A stretch of DNA of 64,000 nt. It comes from Rhytidiadelphus loreus. Taxonomy: Eukaryota; Streptophyta; Bryopsida; Hypnales; Hylocomiaceae. The first letter of the stretch is position 1; every line of letters starts with the position of its first letter. A program made the position numbers and the translations under genes. A model generated the notes under the pieces. The model was not told the origin of the DNA, did no database searches, and saw only the letters and a program-made list of their open reading frames with translations. This document shows positions 49,507 to 61,388 of this stretch, one piece after another. The stretch covers positions 37,212,863 to 37,276,862 of the forward strand of contig OX344761.1 in NCBI GenBank assembly GCA_947034895.1, in the 5' to 3' direction.

Positions 49507-50994
49507 CCCTCCTCCTGTATCACTAAACTAAACCATGGGTCCTTGCGCTCACAGTTCAGCAGCCACGACGATCAGCAAAGTATGATCGTTTGCCATTCCT
49601 GCCCTACTCAGGCTTCACCACCAGATGGGTCTCGTTGTTGCCTTAAAGTTCTTTACCATCACTAAATTCACATTCACCAATGTTATACCTGTCACAATCG
49701 AGAGCAACCGTGCGTTAGTATCCTTGTAAATACCATAAACCCGTGCCGAAAATCTAGAGCACAAGTAAAATTCATCTCGCGAAACACTAAGACTTGATTC
49801 ACCATCCTCCTGAAAAAAAAAATCGCTCACAAAAGGGCAGCAGAGGCTACAGTTCAAGGAAGCGAATTTCAAAGTCGTTACTGCTCCCAGTAGCCAAGCC
49901 AGCAAGATCGACAGACAGCACCACGCATTCCACGTCGAGCGTTGTACCAAGCGATTTTCGTAGCCATTCTGTATTCCCTGTCTTGCTAAAGGCTCGACTT
50001 GTATGGCAGCGTGTGCAATCTTTCTCTCTTATATAGTTTACCCCGTGGTTCTACGGCTACTGAAGACGGCAGCTATTGATCCTCGAGGACGAGAACCGAA
50101 CGAGACGAAATCAAATTCTCGTTCCCGTCTGCACGATTTCCACGACATGCAGACGTTTTCGGCTTCTAAAACACTCCCATCGAAAACTCCTCAGACTTCT
50201 TCCCACTGTCGTTCCTCTGCATGTAATGTGCACTAAGCTACCAGCATTGTTTCCTTCTCGCGCAACGAGCTGCCGATTGCGGTCTTCTGATAAAAAAAAA
50301 GTAACACCGCTCCACGAGTGCAATTAGATAATCCTAACCGCCACCAGAATTCATCAAACACACAAAGACGGCAGCAAAACTTCAATTGCCTCCGCCAAGC
50401 AGATACTTCACAACATACCTGACACAGATAATTTCTCTCAAGGTCATCGTCCCAGAATACTTCAGACGACCGCGTGATCCGTCATCTCCGAACCAATTCC
50501 TGCGCCGTCCCCTGTTTTCACAATCACAGCGCCGACTAACAAACCGTCGACACCACAAGCCACACCTGGCCTGCCGATTTTTCCTTCAAAGCGCATCATC
50601 CTCACTAAGAGAATCAATCGCTACAGTGCCGCACCTTGGAGTCGCCACCATCGGAAAAGCAAACCAGAAGACCTAAATTACGATTCGGCGAGGTTGGAAG
50701 TCGGCACTCATGATTTCTTCACCACCCGCCCACCAAAGCGGAGGAGAACTCGCTCGGGAACAGCAGACGATGTTACTAGAACGTCTGGGAACGTTTTGGG
50801 GAACGCCGAATGCTTGTCCAAAGCACGATTTCAAATGCGAATCCATTTTCGGATTTTGGGTTTTCAATAATGTTTTGAGTTTTTAAGCAACTTTGAATTC
50901 GTAAGGCGGAGTCAGTCTGGGATTTGGGATTTGCGGCGTGGATGGTTTAATACTGTTTTTCGGGCACTGCGTGTTCCCCTAATGCCGCCTCTCT
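49507..50994. promoter_or_regulatory. Divergent intergenic region between the PHD and nuclease genes
   Basis: The PHD gene starts leftward at 49506 and the YqaJ-type nuclease rightward at 50995, leaving about 1.5 kb that must contain both promoters and leaders. The sequence is richer in GC than the repeat regions. Frames within it match nothing known. I cannot separate the two promoters by eye. Confidence 0.55.
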
Positions 50995-53205
50995 ATGGCC
51001 AGCTCTCGAGACCGCCGTCTGCTCTCACCAGTGAGTCTCTTTCACCATTTCATTGCCGAGTCGAAGCTTGTGGTTGTGTTTCCCGGAAATTGGCGAATAT
51101 TGAACCAAATTCTGCATTCGCATCCTGGTGGCGTCGTTTCGAAAAGACTCGACGTTGCTGGCGAACCTTTTTTCAAGTGCAAGAGCTTGCTGTGTTGAGC
51201 TAGTGGCACGTGATGCATCCGGTAGGGAAATTAGGGTTGTGAGTTCTGCTAATGGTCCCGTGGGAGCATGCGCAGGAAGCCTGGTACGAAGGGATGCGGC
51301 GTTTGCAGCTGTTTCGCACCCCAGGCATTTCTCTTTGTTTTCTAAAGGTACCTAGCCTTTGCAGCTGAGTATACTTTCGTGATTGTAGGTACTATGTTGA
51401 GGTTATGGTGTTGATTTTATTTGTACGGGAATTAGATTTTTGAAGTGCCTGAGATTCGAAGCTCATTGTTTCATGGCTCCCCTGTACGTGGATCTTCATA
51501 CAGGATGTTTTTCGAAGGGGCTGTGGAGGAAGGGAAGATCCATGAAAAGGCATTGCAGTACTCTTGTGGTCACTCAGTGTTCCGGTGTTGTTTCGAGTCT
51601 ACCAAGTGGTTTGGGGTATATGCTCGAATGTTCTTTTTGACATGATGGCAATTTCTGTTTTTACTCATTTTGTTGGAATCAACAGCCGAGGGTAAAGGAC
51701 GAAAAAGTGTCCTTACATATGGCATCTTCATGCTTGAGCAGTGATGTGACAGGCTTTGCTGCGGACGCTGTCAAAGCTGGGCTGGAGCTTCAGTCTGTTG
51801 GAGGTGAATCTGCGCTTGCTCTTCCAGTAAGTGTTATTGACGACCAATGTACAGTGGCACGTTTGTTAAATGAATGTTTGATCCTTACATTCTTGAAGAG
51901 TCTTGGGAGGGTCCTTTGCATTAGGGCTTTGAGAACTCTGGCCCCCACTTTCATCATTCATAAGCTTTGAGTTCGAGGTGGTCCCTGAAATCCCTCAGGC
52001 ACATTCTTTCTTCATTATGTGGCAGAAATCAAATGGTCTGAGATGAACAGAAGCCAAGGGACAGAACATGGGTCTACAAGAATGTCAAGGTAGGGGCACC
52101 TGTAATTGCCACCCTAAAATCTTAGACAAATAGTATATATTGACAAGGAGGAAACATTTGTTCCAGTGTTGGTTTTAGGTCATCTACTTTGATCCTTCAT
52201 AACTTTTGCCTATGATGTCCAAAAAGCGCTTGTTCTTTGGTGCATTCGAACCGTCTTCCATTTGCTAATTTGAACATCAATAATAATTTGACCAACCTAA
52301 TTCTCTGTAGTAAGAACTCTGCTCGGTGACGATTTCTGGTGTCCCTACCTTAAGTCCCATGAGATTCACTGAGAAGGGTAGGTCACAGTCGTCACAAGAT
52401 CGTTGTTTTCCAGGAAGACCTGCAACAGAGGACTGAGCACTGGCACAGCCTGCGCAAAGGACGCATCACTGCGAGCGCGTTTGGCAACGCCCTCGGGTTC
52501 TGGAAAACGGGCAGGGCGGAGCTGTGGGAGGAGAAGCTGGGCCTTCGAACACCCTTTGCAGGGAACCAGGCCACAGTCTGGGGTACAAACCAGGAAGCCG
52601 GCGCCATTGAACGATACAAGCAACTAACAGGCAACCTTGTGGATCACATGGCCTTCAAGATTTACAAGGAGGGGGATGACTTGCACGGGTGGCTGGGCGC
52701 ATCTCCGGACGGCCTCATTGATGCCAACCTCTCCAGAGCATACAGCCAAGGGGGGATCCTAGAAGTCAAGTGCCCACATAACAAGGGCAGACCAGAAACC
52801 GGAGCTCCCTGGACATCTGTACCATATTACTACATGCCGCAAGCGCAAGGGCTGCTGGAGATTTTTGACAGAGAGTGGATGGATTTCTACGTGTGGTGCG
52901 TGAACGGGAGCTCCATCTACCGAATCTACAGAGATGAGAGATACTGGGGACTCATTTTTAGAGTGATGAGTGAGTACTGGTGGGGCAACGTCGTCCCTGC
53001 CAAGCATTATTTGATGAAGGGCAGCGAGGTGGACCGCGTGCAAGTGTATCGCCCTCAGGCCAAGCACCCGCTTACTGAGGAGATTGTGTCCATGAGTCGG
53101 TTGCTGGCTGTGCGCGCTCCTCTCATCTGGAAAGATTTGAAATCGCCGCATTTGGGGTCCGACGAACACCTCCAGGAGACGTTGGAGTTGTTTTATTCTC
53201 TGTAG
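50995..53205 (+). CDS. YqaJ/lambda-exonuclease-type nuclease, probably organellar (about 335 aa)
   Basis: A PD-(D/E)xK nuclease of the YqaJ viral-recombinase family, which plants keep as a nuclear gene. The last exon, 52414-53205, holds nearly the whole domain: WHSLRKGRITAS near its start, NQEAGAIERY, the catalytic LGASPDGLID and ILEVKCP (Asp, then Glu-x-Lys), and a C-terminal YYYMPQAQGLLEI. An upstream exon 51686-51826 joins in phase 0 through CCA|GTAAGT. Two short exons, 50995-51030 and 51309-51347, also join in phase and would give an N-terminus (MASSRDRRLLSP...) that is basic, Ser-rich and like a transit peptide. That 5' part is less certain; the ATG at 51719 is the alternative start and gives about 299 residues. 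Known relatives resect double-stranded DNA; a role in organelle DNA repair is inference. Confidence 0.83.
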
Positions 53206-54771
53206 GAGGTTTTAAGATTCTTCACTCTGTAAGCAAATCATTTACTGCCACGTTCAAGTTCTGCTGCAACTGTGTTCATCTCTCATCGGCTTGTCTGAAG
53301 AAGGGTATTACTGATAACCCATTTGCTCAATGTGAGCCCTGCATTCAACCAAATAGTGCAGATCCGGATTTAGGGTGCCATGAAAGGACTTGTCATGATG
53401 TCCGATAACATTGGGAAGCCTCCTGGCTATAACTTAGAAGGTTATCTGGTCCATTTTTCCACGAGTATTTTTGAAGTTATTACAGAAGACGCCTTTCTGT
53501 TTGAGTAGTTGCAACCTGGTTCATGAGACAGATGAGGCACAATTAGCGGTGAGGTGCATAGTCCCTTTTCCGTATCTCAATGAATAGGGGACATGAGTCC
53601 TTTTGTACGATCCAATGCGTGGAGCATTGCAGATGAAGAGCAGAAGAACGAAAGGAGAAATTTACATGGAGAGTCCATTTTCATACTTGGCAATGCAACA
53701 GAGGGATTCCTGCTTTCTATTGCAACATTGAAGACCCACATCATCATCCAAAAGGATGAGGATAGTCCCCCAACACTTTTGTCCACAATGGAAAGCTATT
53801 TGTTTTTTACCACCTACAAAATATCTTTTATTTTACACGAGCTAACCAAAATGTTTTTGGGCTATTTTTGTTCTTGATTTGCTATTTTTTTGCAAAAGAA
53901 AATAATGAATCTAACAAGTCAAAAGGAATACACCAAGACCTCAAGAAGGGTCAATTTTAATTGACCATTTAAATGTGTTGTACTTGAGTTAAGTTTACAC
54001 CTCATACTTTTCTCCAAACAAATATAGTTTTCAAAGATTATTATGAATACTTTTAGGTACTAAGGAGTATCAAATATGACAATAGAAAATGGTGAAAAAA
54101 TACTTTCAACTCAAAATTGGAAAATGCATCACCTTCTAGCAACATATATGTGACATTCAACACAAACTTTGCCAAGATCACTCCACATCAGCATGTGGAA
54201 AAAGTGCCTCATGTTGATTTTAATGTGAAGTACATTTACAAGGCCGTATTACCTAGTCCGTACTAAGCATCTGGCCTTCGTGGACTGTACGCTTACTGGG
54301 GAAGGAACAAAGGACAAGCAGAAACCGAAGCGAAGCAACCATTCTGCCCAAAAATAATTCAACTTTTCCGCACAAGTGCAGTCTTGCTCTTGTTCTTCTT
54401 CTCATTGTGAAGCAATACTGGTCAAGACACTGGTCAAGACACGAGTTTGGTCTTCAGGCACGAGGCTGCGGCCGCTAATTGTGGTTTCAACATTCGCCGG
54501 CAGCTTGGACAAATTAATGGAAATGTTCCATAAAGCGATTGACGCCGCTTTGGGGATACAATGGTCCCGAACTGTGCACGAGTCTTCACTTGCGATTGAA
54601 TGGGCTCATGCCTGCTGTTATGTGCTTCCATCAATTCTCTGCCTGCTCGTTTTATTTCACTGACGTTTTATTGAACATTGACGCTGGCATGGAGTGCGCT
54701 TGAGGTAGTTGAGTCTTGTCACGAGTTTTCCATTGCCCGTTTCCTCAGCTAAGCGGTTAATCAATCTCACG
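53206..54771. other. Intergenic region between nuclease and glutathione transferase genes
   Basis: No gene is supported. The left part should contain the 3' end of the nuclease transcript. From about 53870 to 54250 the DNA is AT-rich and repeat-like. A GC-richer block at 54300-54770 probably holds the promoter and leader of the next gene. Confidence 0.45.
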
Positions 54772-57521
54772 ATGGCGGATCATGAAGCTGGTAGCCAGTT
54801 GAAGCTGTATGTGCACCTGGGATCGCAGCCGGCTCGAGCAGTGGTCATTTTCTGCAGGCAAGCTTCGAATCTTACTTGTTCGTTCTAACATCGTACCGCC
54901 ATGGTTATAGAGAGCTTGGCTGCAGCGGCATGAATTTCAGGATTGACCTGAAGTTGATACCCTAGTAGATTATTGTTGAGATTGAACAGCGTTGTTTTGC
55001 CTCAGTTTAATAAGACGTTACTTAGGGTTGGTCTTGTGGTACGTTTTGCAGGGCGAATAACATAGAAGCCCAGGAGATCCAAGTCGATCTCTTGGGACAA
55101 GAGACCAGGAAGCCGGAGTTTAAGAGTACGCATAATTAGCCTCGACTCAGCAATTCGTTCTCCTGTTTGATTGAAAGAATCTGCCTTGTCATGGTGCAGG
55201 CTTGAGGAGCATGAAACATTCTTGCTTCATTTCTGACAACACTGAAAAAGTAGTTCATGAAGTAAATCAGCTCATGGCTTCAGTGTGACAGCGATTTGAT
55301 AAGATTCGGTTGAATGCAGAAATCAACCCCATGGGCACGGTGCCCTGCATTGACGACGACGGATTCCAGCTCTACGAGAGGTAGTTGATCCTTAATCGTC
55401 AATCATGCATTTTCTTCTCAATTGTGAGGTGAATTTCACGTCTTTGGTCCAGTTCTTACAAATTTTCATGTTGGTCATTAATATGCTTGAATCCTTACCA
55501 AATCAAACCAAAGTCCTACAACTGTCCTCAATCGAGTTGAATGATACGATTTGTCATTAATTGAGAGTAGGTCATCAAAGAATGTCTCTCCTGTTTTGAA
55601 CGAGGAGGTAGTTCTAAATTAGATTGTTTTGAATCACATACATAGATATGACCATGCATTTGCAAAACCTGAATTGACAACCCATCATTATTAACGAGGA
55701 AACATCATACCACTCTCTGGTCATCACGGTATTCCCTTCCATTACAACTGCCAGAATTTCATAATCTCCGTGGTGGTTGTGCAGCCACGCAATTTTGCGC
55801 TACTTGGCCACGACACGCAATGTGGCGGATCATTGGTGAGCACGACTGATCCTGGGTGACCAACTATGTTTTACAGATTCTTTGCATCTACCTGTTTGAA
55901 GTTCACGGTGGACTCATTCAACAAAACGTAAATTCTTCTGACTCGAGAAGTCCGTTTTCAGGTACCCCAAAGATGCGAAGAAACGTGCTCTTGTGGATGC
56001 TGCCCTTGACTGGCACCATCTGAACCTGCGCAAATACGCATGTGCGTAATCCCTAACATTTAATATCTTTATGATTTCGTAATTTCATGGTTTGATTCAT
56101 CCTCTTCTTAACGTACATCCTTGAACGGCACTCCGCCCACCTCGGGCCCATCTCCTAATGCAAGGAAGAATCAGGGTATTCCAAATATTTTAATCCTCTC
56201 ACATCGCCTTTCTCTGACACTCATTCAATTTGCATCTGGAGTTGAAGAATTTCGAAGAAGGAAGGACCTGACATCAGTGACATCAATAGCTCCCTAGCCT
56301 TCGCTTTCAGTTTTGCAGTTGAGCAAGCAAAAGTGGCATGCTGTATTAATCCAGCAAAGTGATCGAATCCCTTTCATCTCCCGTCTGCTGTATGTGTTAT
56401 TAGATGAACATTAAGATGGGTACCCTAAACCCTAAACCCTAAATAATTTAAGAATGTTGTGCTCTTGGATCGTGCAGGTCAACTATTCCAGAACCGTACA
56501 TTGGTGAAGGTGCCTCAACACGCTGGTTTTTTCCCAGTTGGGGATTATGACGCCCTTGCCGCAGATGCTGAAAAGAGGCTACCCCGGGTTTTTGATGAGC
56601 TCGAGTTCATGTTACAAGATGGCAAATTTCTGCAGAGTGCAGATGAAGTGTCGATAGCTGATTTGAGCCTTGTCGGTGAGGTGCTGCAGCTACAGGTATG
56701 TATTCCCCATTCCGTATCACAAATCTCAGAGTCCGCACGCATCTCTTAGCGGAGACTGAGGATATTCTTTCCGTCACTTTGAGCATTTTGACCACCATGT
56801 AGGAGTGTGCTTTCATCGGGAGACCACTATAGAGCTGCTGTGGGGAGATTACTTTGGGTACAACTCCCAAACTTTCTTGCGACCAAATGATGCGAACACT
56901 GGCGATCTGCTTTAATTTCATATGCAATCATTCGAAGTGGGTGGTTGTAGACTACGTACTACGGAATGGATACCAAAGACAAACCCATTAGGTTCCTTCT
57001 AAAAGAGCAGTGATCATGGACATTTAGCCAAGTCGTTCTTACAATAGCACTTGCTAATAATCAATATAGTCCAACCAATTGTATGAATAGATGAATTGCT
57101 GTTATATAGTCCAACCAAGTGTATGAAGTGTATGAATAGATGAGTTGCTGTTGGTAACAGAGAACCAGAATCAGATCCTAAACGGTTTTTGTGTCCTCCA
57201 CCTTTACGCACTGTGACACTGAGCTAGTGACAACCTTTTACGAGCCCTGAGGGTCCCTCTATTACGCATTATGATCCTGTGAATTTGGACCTGTATCTGC
57301 ACTGAAAGCATGCTCAATTGATAGCTAGGAATCAACTGTGCTTGCAGGTGCTTTCTAGTGTCGAGGATCAGAAGAAGCAGCTTGGATCTCGTGATAGGAT
57401 TCGGAAATGGATGACGGATGTTGAGGAGGCTTTGAACCCCTATTTCGATGATGTTCACCAGGAGATTCGTGCTTATGGCAAGCATATTGACGAGCTCCGT
57501 GCAAACGGAGCTGATCTCTAA
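54772..57521 (+). CDS. GSTT: Theta-class glutathione S-transferase (247 aa)
   Basis: Conjugates or reduces substrates with glutathione in the cytosol or peroxisome. Exons 54772-54857, 55052-55125, 55320-55380, 55785-55835, 55962-56041, 56478-56695 and 57348-57521 join in frame. Intron 1 begins GC (AG|GCAAGC); the others begin GT. The N-terminal thioredoxin-like domain has LYVHLGSQPARAVVIFC, with the theta catalytic Ser at residue 18. It is followed by PEFKKINPMGTVPCIDDDG (cis-Pro) and LYESHAILRYL (Glu-Ser that binds the gamma-glutamyl group). The C-terminal helical domain includes SADEVSIADLSLVGEVLQL, containing the conserved N-capping Ser/Asp. The sequence ends NGADL, with no clear peroxisome signal. 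The start is the first ATG (MADHEAG) and the length is normal. The C at the exon 5-6 junction follows from phase. Confidence 0.93.
56423..56443 (+). repeat. Interstitial telomeric repeat, three CCCTAAA units
   Basis: Three perfect plant telomere units lie in intron 5 of the glutathione transferase gene, 34 bases before the 3' splice site at 56477. Short interstitial tracts like this are common in plants. Telobox motifs can also act in transcription. Confidence 0.85.
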
Positions 57522-57637
57522 CCTAGTCAAGGTTAGCTGGGGCACCAGTTCTACATAAAGGCCTGCAGGATCATCAAACCAAACCATCTTGACGACGGTT
57601 ACGTACTTCCAGCTTGATGTCAGTATACTGGCCCGGA

Positions 57638-57643
57638 AATAAA
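57638..57643 (+). terminator. Likely polyadenylation signal AATAAA
   Basis: AATAAA lies 117 bases after the stop codon of the glutathione transferase gene, a normal spacing for a plant near-upstream element. No cleavage site can be assigned. Confidence 0.45.
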
Positions 57644-57844
57644 TCATTCGAATACATGGTTGAGAAATATATGTGAGTGTGATATTAAGGAGTTAGATAG
57701 TTGTGAAATGGATTCTAGGCCTTGTGATCCCATGGCATTTCTCTGATGGATTGCCACTTTCATAGGGACTCATATAATCAATCACATGCATTTGGGGCTC
57801 CTAAGATGTGAAAAATTACAGGAGTTGTATTGGCATTACAGATC

Positions 57845-58066
57845 CTGGTTTAACCCTTAAAAGGACAAAGGGGTGACCTTGAAAATCATCTCTTTCCATT
57901 ACCGTGTGAATCATGGGTGTTAGAAATAGCAAAAGCACTACTATAGAAGACCTTCCATTTTCATAACAAAATTTCAAGGATGAATAGTTGTACTTCTGTC
58001 CTACTCCAAGGATTCCTTGTCATCTATCAAATGCCAAACGTCTTCTTCAACGTTTAAGGGTTAAAT
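57845..58066 (+). repeat. Dispersed repeat, family R1, copy 3
   Basis: This begins TTTAACCCTTAAAAGGACAA and contains the GGATGAATAGTTGTACTTC and CGTCTTCTTCAACG blocks shared with 36565-36775 (direct) and 570-795 (inverted). It ends near another AGGGTTAAA, so the outer edges are inverted copies of AACCCTTAA. That suggests a MITE with terminal inverted repeats. Confidence 0.6.
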
Positions 58067-58377
58067 TGAACTTTCCTTAAAATCCATGCTTTTTCACTAC
58101 CCTCCATGCTTTTTCACTACCCTCCGAGAATCCTTGATAGAGCTTTCTTTTACAAATTTATAGATTCCCTTCAGTTGGTCTTCACTTAGTTTCTGATGGT
58201 TTGACTATAAGGTAGGAGGTCCTAAAATGGAGTGGGCTCTAAAATGGACCACCTCCCTAAATGTACACTATTTGTAAATGTTTATTTTTCGTAGCCTTCA
58301 ACAATGTGTAAACTATGTACAAACTACTTTAGGAAGTAAACTATTTTAGGAGGTGAGCCATTTTAGAGCTCTATGCC

Positions 58378-58560
58378 ATTTAAACTTCAAAATTTTATAT
58401 CTAATTTTAAAAACCTCCAAAAAATATGAAACAACTTGGGTTAGATGTCAATTCCACTTGTCTTTCAAGGAAAATTTATTGAAAAACATTTCAAGATGTT
58501 TCACCTTCCCAAAATTCAGTTCCAACCCTTACATGGTCCATTTATGGACCTCCTAGTACC
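58378..58560 (+). repeat. Dispersed repeat, family R7, copy 2
   Basis: This is a direct counterpart of 34368-34548. Just to its left (58210-58376), related short inverted blocks (AGGAGGTCCTAAAATGGA and CCATTTTAGAGCTC) suggest that the full element is longer. Confidence 0.5.
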
Positions 58561-61094
58561 TTATAATCCTAAACATATCAAAGCGTCAAGCCACTCTCAA
58601 GAAATAGAGTTTGACCAACTAGATAAATTTTTGTGGTATAATACAATTGTAAAATCAAAGTGCCCAAGGAATGTAGCATGAACACTAGGAAAGCAATGAA
58701 GAGCATTGGGATTATATGAATTGTTTTGGTACATGGATTTGACTATGGTATCTCCTAAAAAAACTAGCTAGACCTATGTTTAGGTTTATTTTGATATAAA
58801 AAATTACATGATAAAATTGTTGAATGTATTTAGAAACCATATGCTCTAATTGTTTGAAAGCTAGTCAACCACCCCAAAAGACCTACTAATCAAGATGGAT
58901 GAAGAATTGTTCAAATGATTGAAAACTTATTTCAAATGAATGAAAACTAGCTTAAATGGATGGAAAGTCATTTAAGTGGATCCAAAAATTGAACTATGGA
59001 AACTAGATTTAGGATAGTAGCTTCATTCCTAGATTTAAATAATCTTTAGTATTGAGTGCAAATCTCTTTAGGGTCCCATATTTGAGTATTCTTGGCTACA
59101 TGAACATTCAAATGAATCCACTATTTATCCCATATGTGTTGCTACCACAATTGTAGACTATCTAAATTACTTTCTCAATAACCTCTATCTTATTTTTAAG
59201 CTCAAACAATTGAATGCATATAATAAACTATTTTTTTTGCCTATTGCTAAAAAATAAATCTCTCACACAACTCTCATCTATACAAATTTGTAGCTATCCT
59301 AGTAAGTTTGAGTGCGTCCTAATTGACATTTGAGGGGATTTGAGGGCCAAAGAAGGCTATTTGAGGCCTATTCCCTTCATTGTTTCCCCTACAACGAAGG
59401 AATGGCTGGCTATTAGAATTTTTTTTCAAAAAATGAAAATGAAAATTCTTAAAATGAAAAAATAAAGTTGAAAAAAAAAATTAATTAACTTTTTTTTTGA
59501 GAAATTACATGGTAGCATCATGGCTACATAGGATTGTTGTAGTGTTGCTGCAGTAGTCAAGTTCACTTGTTCTCACTACATGATAACTCACAATCTTTTT
59601 GACTCCTCAAATTTCATCTAATGCTACTTTGAAAAAATTGATGGGATTTGCAATTCTAATTAAATCGAATGAGTGCCTTGAACTTACTAGCAAAAACATA
59701 AAGGAATGATTTCATTGTACTAATTTCTTCCTATATTAGATAGACTTGTCTTTGTAGACTTCTTTCTGAACTTTGTAGACTAGCCAAATAACCATATAAA
59801 CGACCCAACAATGGTCTTAAACCTAGGTCTTTAAGTTTGGTCAAGTTCATCACTTGTCAAAACTAATTATAAAGTTCAATTTTTTTAACTTGGTCTCATT
59901 TTTTTCAAACATGAAGCAACATCACATTTTGAAGCTAGAAAGATGAATCTAATTTGTTGGTGCATATAGGCACATAACCTCATGTGACATGCATATAAAT
60001 AGAAGACCCATCCCTAAATATGAAGGTTTGGGTGCACCACAAGGGATTGAAATTACACAACTTACAAAATAATCACATTTGGAAAATGCCACCTAAGGCA
60101 TTGAGAAACTTAAGTCTTTACTAAATATTCCTACATGTACATGACCATCAAAAAATTATATTACTATAAGCTTGGTGTTGCAAAGAATTTTTTCCAAATG
60201 TTAGAAGTTTGATTGCCATGAATGCCAATAGTTATTGTTGAGATATAGAGTTTCATCTAATCTCAATTAAATAACGCTTATTTTTTGAGCATGTAGTAAA
60301 GTAGCTTATAATGTTGTTATAATTAATATTTAGTTTCATGTACATCAATTAGTAAAATTGTTTGATAAGACTAAAGATACCACATATTTTATCCAACTAA
60401 TATTGTTTAGGGAGGCTATCAAAGAATCTCTTTGTAATCCATTGATGAACTATAATACCAATCAATGTTTTAGGTAAACATTCTCTCAAATATTCTTCGA
60501 GGAGTCAAGGCTTACACGGTAGTCACATCTCCCCATCCATTCGAATGGATTGATCAAACTATGTCCAATGTGGTCAACATCATGTTGACCAAAGGTATGG
60601 TAAATCATGAGTATGTAGACTTACCTTTTGTATCACATGGTTTACTACTTGGTTTAGAATTTGAACCACATAAGATTAGGGTGATGATGCAATCCAAATA
60701 AGGTGTTAGGCTGTGTACTCAAGGAGTCAAGGGATTAGGGCATGAATTCAAGGTGAAGGTGTGAACAAAAGTAAATGGGTGGATACTTAATGGATAGATT
60801 CCTATGGAAGGCACTTAAACCCTAAAGTCCATTTTCCCTTAGGGAATGCACAAAATAGATTTTGGATAGATTCCTATGGTCTCAATATTTGTTGTGATCT
60901 CGTAATATTTCTTTTAAGGAAAGGAAAATGCATCAACTTATTAGGAATATCATTTTTATTTCAATTGGTGCATGGGAGCAAAAGTTATGCCACCGTAAGT
61001 CCAAAACAAGATTTGTTGGGTAGTACAAAAAAAATCACAAAATGTAAGAATAAAAATTTGAAATTTTTATTTTTATATAGAAATTTTGTCTATA
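58561..61094. other. AT-rich gene-free DNA
   Basis: I see no coding region, RNA gene or clear transposon terminus here. Long A and T runs are frequent (for example 59420-59500). The stretch is probably degenerate repeat sequence. Confidence 0.55.
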
Positions 61095-61388
61095 TGGGTA
61101 ATTTCATTAAAATAGCACCATTCCACTACGTTGGTAGTTTTTATAGTTCAGATTCGGTGGTCTAAAATGTACAATCATCTTAGATGTTTGAAATCTATAC
61201 TTTTCCTAGATGTCACTTCTATAATTCAGACCATGTGGTTTGAAATCTAAACATGTCCTAGATTTATGAAATCAATATAAATTGAAGATATCTAAAATCT
61301 ATACCTGTTCTAGATGTCACTTTTACAGTTCAGACTGGACGGTTTGAAAATGGCACATGGAATACCACCATTTTAACAGAATTACCCA
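61095..61388. mobile_element. 294-bp MITE with inverted ends and TCTATA direct duplication (family R5)
   Basis: The ends TGGGTAATTTCATTAAAAT and TTTTAACAGAATTACCCA are imperfect inverted repeats over about 30 bases. TCTATA is directly repeated at 61089-61094 and 61389-61394. Inside, a block with TAGATGTCACTT(C/T)TA and CAGTTCAGAC / AATTCAGACC recurs about three times. The ends resemble 32439-32684 and 28089-28266. Confidence 0.72.

Noticed and set aside
49615..49950. Minus-strand frame upstream of the PHD start as an extra N-terminal exon
   Set aside because: It has no convincing splice to 49506, and the first ATG of the long exon is sufficient. More likely leader sequence.
51440..51645. Frame containing FEGAVEEGKIHEKALQYS as an additional nuclease exon
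   Set aside because: It has a coding-like look, but I found no junctions that keep phase with the exons on both sides.
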